Both the position numbers and the translations under genes were made by a program. Shown here piece after piece: positions 29,931-34,941 of a stretch of 34,941 nucleotides of DNA. Numbering within the stretch: the stretch's first letter is position 1; every line of letters starts with the position of its first letter. Below the pieces are notes generated by a model. It had not been told where the DNA came from. It saw nothing but the letters and a program-made list of their open reading frames with translations, and did not search any database. The stretch is from JAAZNV01 sp049297375 (GTDB lineage: Bacteria; Patescibacteriota; WWE3; UBA101185; UBA10185). The DNA is taken from the NCBI GenBank assembly GCA_049297375.1, contig JBAQUF010000007.1, positions 1 to 34,941 of the forward strand. Reading direction: 5' to 3'.

Positions 29931-30809
29931 TTACACCTTTTTACCTATCAGTAAAATATGTCCACTGGTTGCATATGATATGGGATGATTACACATAGAG
30001 TAATGAAGCTTCATCCAATTCTTCCATGCTTGAGGTTTTTTATATAACAAGTTTATTCCTTTTTGAGAGTGAGAACCAAAACCTTCTAATCCAACTCTAT
30101 CTATAATTTCTATTCCAGATCTTTCTACTAAACTATCTAATTCACTTGGTTCAAAGAAATGACAATACGACCTTGTACCATTTCCTGCACTACCTCCAAA
30201 CATATAGTCTTCACCCCTCATCCATAAATCTTCAAAATGTTTTGTCATTGCAATTTCATCGTGATAATACATAGACGCATCTATTACAACTCCGAACTTA
30301 CCCATAACAGATAAGAATATTGGTACTCCCTTCTTAGCCACTCTTTTTAACTCAGAAACAGCAATTTCTCTGTTTTCCTCTCCTTCTACGTGTGAGAGCG
30401 GACCACCTAAACATATTACTGCATCAAATGTATTATCTTTGAATTGAGATAAGTTAGTGATGGAGCCTTCAGTGACTTCCTTAACTTTACTTTTAATCCC
30501 CTGTCTTGATATTTGTCTTTTTGCAATTTCCAGTAATGCAGGGGTGTAGTCTAGTAGTACCATATCATAACCACTTTTAGCTAGGTAAATTGTATATCTA
30601 CCAGGACCTCCACCAGCATCTAAAATTAGTCCCTTCTTTGGTAAATACTTTTTCAGGAAATATAAAGTGGTGTCAAATTCAAGCCTATGAAAAGGATCTT
30701 TAACAAGTCTTTTCCATTCTCTTAAACTTGCTTTTTCATAGAACTTTTTAACAGTTGATTTTTCTTTATGCATAAAAATTGGAGTAGCAGTTGTGTCTGT
30801 CATCCACAT
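29931..30809 (-). CDS. Class I SAM-dependent methyltransferase
   Basis: 292 residues (290 if the second ATG at 30803 is used). Motif I is ILDAGGGPGRYTIYLA, followed by the acidic end of strand 2 (MVLLDYTPALLEIAK) and FDAVICLGGPLSHV, the standard Rossmann methyltransferase order. A ~100-residue C-terminal part (FGVVIDASMYYHDE, NGTRSYCHFFEPSELDSLV) resembles Methyltransf_11/25 proteins of unknown substrate. TATACT lies 5 nt before the first ATG, and AGGAG lies 11 nt before it, so the start is not settled. No neighbour suggests the substrate. Confidence 0.88.
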   Translation of the reverse strand: MWMTDTTATPIFMHKEKSTVKKFYEKASLREWKRLVKDPFHRLEFDTTLYFLKKYLPKKGLILDAGGGPGRYTIYLAKSGYDMVLLDYTPALLEIAKRQISRQGIKSKVKEVTEGSITNLSQFKDNTFDAVICLGGPLSHVEGEENREIAVSELKRVAKKGVPIFLSVMGKFGVVIDASMYYHDEIAMTKHFEDLWMRGEDYMFGGSAGNGTRSYCHFFEPSELDSLVERSGIEIIDRVGLEGFGSHSQKGINLLYKKPQAWKNWMKLHYSMCNHPISYATSGHILLIGKKV

Positions 30810-30947
30810 AAGAAAGTATACTCCTGAAGCTAGAAATGAGACAGTATAAGACGGTAGTGGCTTAGCTTGATTTTAAGTACCTCCCGTAGTAACATCCGTG
30901 TAAATAAACTATATTCTGTCAAAATTAGACAAAGAGAGGATGCAAAA

Positions 30948-31577
30948 ATGGGTACGTTTAATATCAATGAAGTTGGGTTAGTGTTTGAACTTATTGGAAA
31001 TCTCCAGGGAGATAAAGGAGATGATTGGTTGAGAGAGTTGGGTAAGTTTCTTCAGGGTAGAAACACCTGGGATGGAGTAAGTGATCTCACAACAATTAAT
31101 ATTGGTATATGTGAAGACATCGGAGATTTAATTAAAAAATTTGAGTCTACAGAAGAAATTATGTATCTCAGCTTCAATGGTAATGTTGTGAGGAAAAGAA
31201 TTGCAAGCATTACACCTAGTAAAAAACCATTTCAACTTGATCTGATAACAATAACGCCAGAAGATTTAGGTCTTGGAAGGCATTTTGACTGCTCTGAGTG
31301 GAAGTCTATCTGTGAAGCTGCAGTTAAAAGAGGTTTTATTATTTGTCCAGAAGAGGCTGTACTACAACTTCAAGTAAAATATAGGGGGAAAAATCTGATT
31401 GTTATTACACAGCCAACCTTATCTACTGAACCTGTAGATTACAAAAAACTATGGTTGTACGACGTAGGAGATAATGGGGGCGGACATTGTCGTATAGTTG
31501 CAGCTCCTGAAGAGGGTGTATTAGCCAATTATGCTGAATGTGTATTCGTACGATCTTTCAAGGAGATTGAATCGTAA
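30948..31577 (+). CDS. Hypothetical protein of a CPR-type family, in a self-contained transcription unit
   Basis: 209 residues from ATG 30948, chosen because GAGAGGA lies 7 nt upstream; longer in-frame readings lack any signal. An N-terminal helical part (VGLVFELIGNLQGDKGDDWLRELGKFLQG) is followed by a C-terminal region beginning LDLITITPEDLGL and ending AECVFVRSFK. From memory this layout (a short helical start, '..v.v.eLG...', 'C..AE.....LQYK', and an end in 'FVR..K') recurs in many uncharacterised CPR proteins; that is recollection, not a search result. No signal peptide. The gene has its own bidirectional terminator and lies next to a tRNA, like the gene at 21509. Confidence 0.72.
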   Translation: MGTFNINEVGLVFELIGNLQGDKGDDWLRELGKFLQGRNTWDGVSDLTTINIGICEDIGDLIKKFESTEEIMYLSFNGNVVRKRIASITPSKKPFQLDLITITPEDLGLGRHFDCSEWKSICEAAVKRGFIICPEEAVLQLQVKYRGKNLIVITQPTLSTEPVDYKKLWLYDVGDNGGGHCRIVAAPEEGVLANYAECVFVRSFKEIES

Positions 31578-31607
31578 AAATACAAGGTTAGTGTTGAAAA
31601 GCATCTT

Positions 31608-31651
31608 AAAAATCCGCATTTTGCCATTTACTAACAAGACGCGGATTTTTT
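31608..31651. terminator. Bidirectional terminator between the 30948 gene and tRNA-Gly
   Basis: 10-bp stem AAAAATCCGC / GCGGATTTTT with a 23-nt loop. T-runs follow in both directions, so it can end both the plus-strand gene and the minus-strand tRNA-Gly transcript. Confidence 0.85.
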
Positions 31652-31695
31652 ATTCATTAGTAATATCTCTTGAGTTGGTTGTAACTTTGAACTTC

Positions 31696-31771
31696 TGGAG
31701 CGACGGACCGGATTCGAACCGGCGACCTTCTCCTTGGAAGGGAGACGTTCTACCAACTGAACTACCGTCGC
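31696..31771 (-). tRNA. tRNA-Gly(UCC)
   Basis: Minus strand: acceptor GCGACGG/CCGTCGC, D-arm GTTCAGTTGGTAGAAC, anticodon stem TCTCC/GGAGA with loop CTTCCAA (anticodon TCC), T-arm with GGTTCGAATCC, discriminator T and an encoded CCA. Confidence 0.97.
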
Positions 31772-31792
31772 AGGAATAAAATAATAGTAGCA

Positions 31793-32059
31793 CTATTCTA
31801 TATCTGAATCGAACTCATCATCAAAGCTTGGTTTATGAGGTTCTTCTATTCCAAAATCATCAAGTCCGTTTTCTAGTTCTGCTATATAGTCAATATCATT
31901 AATCTTAGCTTTTGGTTCCTTCTTCATTCCTAATGCTACCTTTACATCTTCTGGCAACTCTTCTTCTAACTCCTCCTCTTCTTCATGCTCTTGGCTCTTC
32001 TTAATAACTTTCTCTTTCTTTACTATTTTATTTTCTTTCTTTTTGTTTGTTTTTTTCAT
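31793..32059 (-). CDS. Small, highly charged, probably disordered protein
   Basis: 88 residues in three blocks: a Lys-rich start (KKTNKKKENKIVKKEKVIKK), a Glu-rich middle (HEEEEELEEELPED), and an acidic end with KINDIDYIAELENGLDDFGIEEP and DDEFDSDIE. No fold or family is recognised. A basic head and acidic tail could suit nucleic-acid or ribosome contacts, but this is speculation. TATCTA lies 7 nt before the ATG with no Shine-Dalgarno sequence. Divergent from trxB with 63 nt between the two starts. Confidence 0.6.
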   Translation of the reverse strand: MKKTNKKKENKIVKKEKVIKKSQEHEEEEELEEELPEDVKVALGMKKEPKAKINDIDYIAELENGLDDFGIEEPHKPSFDDEFDSDIE

Positions 32060-32110
32060 AATTAGTTAGATAAACTTTATCAAATATTTTTAAATAACAC
32101 ATAAGTGTAA

Positions 32111-32116
32111 TACAAT
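32111..32116 (+). promoter_or_regulatory. -10 box for a leaderless trxB mRNA
   Basis: TACAAT, then 6 nt ACTTTT, then the trxB ATG at 32123. The -35 region is weak (TTTTAA). Confidence 0.55.
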
Positions 32117-32122
32117 ACTTTT

Positions 32123-33091
32123 ATGATAGATTCAAGTACCATTTTTGATGTAATAGTATTAGGAAGCGGACCAGCTGGTTCTACAGCTGCTCTTTATGCT
32201 TCCAGAGCGTTCTTAAAAACACTTGTTATAGCAGGAAATCCAGCAGGAGGGCAGCTAACAACAACTACAAAAGTTGAGAACTTTCCAGGCTTTCCAGATG
32301 GTATTTCAGGATCTGAACTAATTGCTAATATTAGAAGCCAAATTGAAAAACACGGTGCTTTCTTTGTAGAAGAAAATGCAGTTAAAGTTTCTGGATCTTT
32401 TAAAGAAAATTTTAGTATAGAAACAGATTCAAGCAATGTTTATAAAGGAAAGGTGTTGATTATTGCAACAGGTGCTTCTGCAAAATGGTTGGGACTTGAA
32501 AGTGAACAAAGATTAATTGGAAAAGGAGTATCTGCTTGTGCAACGTGTGATGGGTTCTTCTTTAAGGATAAAGTTATAGCTGTAGTTGGTGGCGGAGATG
32601 CAGCTATGGAAGAATCTACATATCTTTCTAAATTTGCTTCAAAAATCTATGTTCTTGTTAGAGGAGATAAGGAAAAATTAAGAGCAAGCAAATTTATGCA
32701 AAAGAAAGCATTTGAAAATCCAAAAATAGAGTTTTTATTTAATACTGTAATTAAAGAAGTATTAGGAAAAGATATTTTGGAAGGAATAAGAGTAGTAAAT
32801 AATAAAAATGGTGAAGAAAAAGTTATGAACGATGTAAAGGGGTTATTTATTGCCATAGGACACACTCCAAATACTAAGTTTCTAGATGGCTTTGTGGAAC
32901 TTGATGAAAAAGGATACATAAAATCATACGAAAACAACAAAACATCAGCAGAAGGTGTTTATGTGGCTGGAGATGTACATGATTTTAGGTATAAACAAGC
33001 AATTACTGCTTCAGGCTTTGGATGTGAAGCAGCAATGGAAGCAATAAAGTTCTTATCTGATCATGGAGTAGAATCTTCTTCGGCGTACTAA
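32123..33091 (+). CDS. trxB: Thioredoxin reductase
   Basis: Flavoenzyme that passes electrons from NADPH through FAD to thioredoxin. 322 residues, the normal length. It shows an FAD-binding GSGPAGSTAALYASRA, PAGGQLTTTT, the redox-active CATC in SACATCDGFFF, an NADPH-binding VVGGGDAAMEES, and a C-terminal FAD motif GVYVAGDVHDFRYKQAITASGFG. No thioredoxin gene is adjacent. The CPRC protein at 7640-8065 is membrane-anchored and probably outside, so it is not the direct substrate. Convergent with the 33093-33617 gene with 1 nt between the stops. Confidence 0.97.
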   Translation: MIDSSTIFDVIVLGSGPAGSTAALYASRAFLKTLVIAGNPAGGQLTTTTKVENFPGFPDGISGSELIANIRSQIEKHGAFFVEENAVKVSGSFKENFSIETDSSNVYKGKVLIIATGASAKWLGLESEQRLIGKGVSACATCDGFFFKDKVIAVVGGGDAAMEESTYLSKFASKIYVLVRGDKEKLRASKFMQKKAFENPKIEFLFNTVIKEVLGKDILEGIRVVNNKNGEEKVMNDVKGLFIAIGHTPNTKFLDGFVELDEKGYIKSYENNKTSAEGVYVAGDVHDFRYKQAITASGFGCEAAMEAIKFLSDHGVESSSAY

Positions 33092-33092
33092 A

Positions 33093-33617
33093 TTAAAATC
33101 CAGGTAGCTCTGGCTGCTCTGTTTCTTCAAGTCTCTCTCCTTCATTTATATTTTGTTGTGTTGTGTACGCATAAGGATTAACCACATAATAATATTCAAG
33201 CTTTAAATGTTCTTCATCTAAAAATGGGTACCCTACCCTTATGAAATACCATTTTCTTTTAGACTCATTATCAAATACTAAATCCATCTTTTTATCTATT
33301 TCTTTCTTGGATAGTCCTTCTTGTATTAATTGTTCCTCTATCCACTTCTTTGTTGCCATGTGAAAATGTCTTTGCTGTCCATTTGTTTCTTCTTTCCAAA
33401 TTAGCTTTGATGTTTCAATTGTGTCCTTTATTTCTGCAAAAGCAGGAGCATCCTCTGTTGGAACTATTATTTCTTCTTTAGATACACCTTCCACAGTCTT
33501 TTTAACCCTGTTACTTGTTATTTGATCAATTGTAATCTTTAGGCTTGATATTTTTCTTTCTTTATCTTCTTCTTCGGTTTGTATACCCTTATTGATAATT
33601 GCTTCCATTGAATTCAT
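33093..33617 (-). CDS. Hypothetical soluble protein
   Basis: 174 residues with no signal peptide or membrane segment. A charged N-terminal third (KGIQTEEEDKERKISSLKI) is followed by a mixed alpha/beta middle (WIEEQLIQEGLSKKEIDKKM, RKWYFIRVGYPF, LKLEYYYVVNPYAY) and an acidic, Pro-ended tail (ETEQPELPGF). The tail looks like a flexible linker or interaction peptide. No family is recognised. TAAAAT lies exactly 6 nt before the ATG, giving a leaderless message. Divergent from the GT87-like gene with 52 nt between starts. Confidence 0.7.
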   Translation of the reverse strand: MNSMEAIINKGIQTEEEDKERKISSLKITIDQITSNRVKKTVEGVSKEEIIVPTEDAPAFAEIKDTIETSKLIWKEETNGQQRHFHMATKKWIEEQLIQEGLSKKEIDKKMDLVFDNESKRKWYFIRVGYPFLDEEHLKLEYYYVVNPYAYTTQQNINEGERLEETEQPELPGF

Positions 33618-33623
33618 AACTTA

Positions 33624-33629
33624 ATTTTA
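33624..33629 (-). promoter_or_regulatory. -10 box for a leaderless mRNA of the 33093-33617 gene
   Basis: Minus-strand TAAAAT, 6 nt TAAGTT, then ATG at 33617. ATGACT lies 18 nt upstream as a partial -35. Confidence 0.55.
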
Positions 33630-33669
33630 CAACACATATAGCTTATGAGTCATATCTTATGTAAAATAT

Positions 33670-34812
33670 ATGCATATGAGAGGTATCTTAAAAGATATAG
33701 TAAAACCACAGTTCCTTCTAAAGATTGGTTTAGTACTGTGTGTATTTCTTTCATCTTCTTACCTTAAATACAAGGTTTTAGATGAAGCTGGGGGGGATTT
33801 TTCTACATATAAAAAGGCAGTTAGAGACTTTATTGCAGGAAAAAATATCTATAAAGATACTGTTGAATCATATGAACCTGGGTCTACTAAAGAACATGGG
33901 TATGCATACTTTCCAACAATGCTTTATATATACTCTCCTTTGTATAAACTAAGTCTTGCTATAAATTATCCCCTTCAAAGAGTATGGAAAGCATCGGTTT
34001 TCATAGCTGATATTGGAGTAGGCTTAATGATTTTAAAAATATTATGGAAAAAGAGCTATTGGGCAGCTTTGGCTGGAGTAACTTTTTGGTGGTTAAACCC
34101 TTTCTTAACAGTTAGAAATTCCGGAGTTTACACAGAGCCTTTTGGAATACTTTTTATGCTTCTTGCTCTTTATTATCTTGAAAAAGACGACATAAAAGCA
34201 GGAATATGCTATGCTGTTTCCTTTTCTTTTAAATCTTTTCCAGTTATTCTCCTTCCACTTTTCTTAATAAAATCCAAGAATAAAGTTAAGTTTTTACTAG
34301 GAGCTGCGGTGTTTGCAATAATAATAAGCATTCCCTTTATGATAAGTATTCAAGATTTTATGTGGTATGTTCAAGGAGCATTTTTTGTTCATGGATCAAG
34401 AGAACCACAAGGAAGACCTCTTCTTTTCTTCATAACCTACTACACTTCTATTCCTTTATTTTCTCTTGTTACAGCTAATATTTATAGATATGTTTGTATA
34501 GTCCTTGGATGGGTTCTTACTTCTTACCTTCAGTTTAAGAAGAAGATATTGGATAAGTATATTTTAAGTATGATTTCTTTTGCAGTTTTCTATTTATTTA
34601 CCCCAGTACTTACAAGAACATATATACTTTGGTTTATACCAGTTTATACAATTGGGATGTTTGATGTATTTGAAAAGAAAAAAGAAGGATTTACTGGTAA
34701 AAACAAAATATACTTTTTCCTTTCCTTAATTGCATTTTATGCATTTTATGCATGGTATTTATCCTTATGGTCTAAGGGTTTAAGAATAAAGGGTGATGTA
34801 ATTTCTTTATGA
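33670..34812 (+). CDS. Polytopic membrane glycosyltransferase, GT87/DUF2029-like
   Basis: 380 residues (378 from the second ATG at 33676) with about nine or ten hydrophobic helices. The first external loop has GGDFSTYKKAVRDFIAGKNIYKD, then GYAYFPTMLYIYSPLY, the layout of GT87/DUF2029 mannosyltransferases ('D...y...a..l..G...Y......f.YpP'). This places an acidic residue (D of GGDFSTY) at the usual catalytic position. It would act on polyprenyl-phosphate-linked sugars at the outer face. The next gene starts inside its stop codon (ATGA overlap), so the two form an operon. Substrates are unknown. Confidence 0.78.
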   Translation: MHMRGILKDIVKPQFLLKIGLVLCVFLSSSYLKYKVLDEAGGDFSTYKKAVRDFIAGKNIYKDTVESYEPGSTKEHGYAYFPTMLYIYSPLYKLSLAINYPLQRVWKASVFIADIGVGLMILKILWKKSYWAALAGVTFWWLNPFLTVRNSGVYTEPFGILFMLLALYYLEKDDIKAGICYAVSFSFKSFPVILLPLFLIKSKNKVKFLLGAAVFAIIISIPFMISIQDFMWYVQGAFFVHGSREPQGRPLLFFITYYTSIPLFSLVTANIYRYVCIVLGWVLTSYLQFKKKILDKYILSMISFAVFYLFTPVLTRTYILWFIPVYTIGMFDVFEKKKEGFTGKNKIYFFLSLIAFYAFYAWYLSLWSKGLRIKGDVISL

Positions 34813-34941
34813 ACCAGAAAATATCTTTTTGGATAAAAGTTTGGTTAGTAACAAAGAAAATAATTAACTGGATAGCTAAATCTGACTTAATTATAGTTAG
34901 CATCCTTGTATTAGCATCTTCATATCTTAGGTTTAAAAACC
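34809..34941 (+). CDS. Start of another membrane protein, partial
   Basis: Open from ATG 34809 to the window edge (44 codons), overlapping the previous stop by 4 nt (ATGA), so translation is coupled. It reads MNQKISFWIKVWLV, then a hydrophobic stretch SDLIIVSILVLASSYLRFKN that matches the first helix of its upstream neighbour (LVLCVFLSSSYLKYK). It is therefore probably a second GT-C type enzyme, but too little is present to be sure. Confidence 0.6.
   Translation, partial: MNQKISFWIKVWLVTKKIINWIAKSDLIIVSILVLASSYLRFKN

Noticed and set aside
1..34941. UGA-recoded genetic code (Gracilibacteria/Absconditabacteria)
   Set aside because: TGA works as a stop, for example at 34810-34812 with an ATGA overlap to the next gene, and genes read normally with the standard bacterial code.
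1..34941. Prophage, transposon or integron
   Set aside because: No transposase, integrase, phage structural gene or terminal repeat was recognised. The two cassette-like hypothetical genes have no visible attachment sites.

Overview
This 34.9 kb window is AT-rich chromosomal sequence that looks like a Candidate Phyla Radiation (Patescibacteria) bacterium. The evidence is inference from gene content. Housekeeping proteins are pared down: a threonyl-tRNA synthetase without its TGS domain, a trigger factor without its PPIase domain, and a short TruB. Genes are tightly packed, arginine is mostly AGA, many membrane and hypothetical proteins are unfamiliar, and no biosynthetic operons are seen. TGA is used as a stop (for example at 34810-34812), so the UGA=Gly code of Gracilibacteria/Absconditabacteria does not apply.

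Layout. 1-2 kb: the tail of an M16-like peptidase, convergent with an ABC exporter. 2-5 kb: the thrS-infC-rpmI-rplT translation operon (minus strand), with a structured thrS leader and an infC that seems to start at AUA. 5.2-8.1 kb: a small membrane protein, truB, a cupin, and a three-gene putative thiol-redox cassette. 8.1-12.5 kb: tRNA-Val followed upstream by clpP, tig, mnmA, iscU and iscS (sulfur mobilisation for tRNA thiolation plus proteostasis). 12.5-17.1 kb: a secreted 12-repeat NHL protein, an AAA/DUF4143 ATPase, a short-chain dehydrogenase and tRNA-Leu(UAG). 17.1-21.5 kb: two related membrane-anchored lysozyme-like proteins flanking an EamA-type transporter, a hypothetical protein, and an HEXXH metallopeptidase-like protein. 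21.5-28 kb: a self-contained hypothetical gene, tRNA-Pro, a membrane protein, a GT-C type glycosyltransferase, a DEAD-box helicase, TypA/BipA, and tRNA-Leu(UAA) and tRNA-Arg(UCU). 28.0-28.6 kb holds no sizeable ORF but contains two tandem plus-strand transcription units that look like structured RNAs, each with its own promoter and terminator. 28.6-34.9 kb: an MFS transporter, a methyltransferase, another self-contained hypothetical gene, tRNA-Gly, thioredoxin reductase, two small hypotheticals, and two overlapping membrane proteins of glycosyltransferase type.

Two themes run through the window. First, gene starts fall into two classes. Operon-internal and translation genes mostly have good Shine-Dalgarno sequences, while nine genes have a -10 hexamer exactly 6 nt before the start codon, which implies leaderless mRNAs. 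Second, there are several hints of envelope and redox biology: two lysozyme-like proteins, a CPRC thioredoxin-like protein with a CPVC membrane partner, thioredoxin reductase, GT-C enzymes and a secreted beta-propeller. The most novel candidates are the two unidentified RNAs at 28.1-28.6 kb, the leaderless promoter architecture, the AUA start of infC and the redox cassette. All names rest on motif recognition by eye; no database search was possible.
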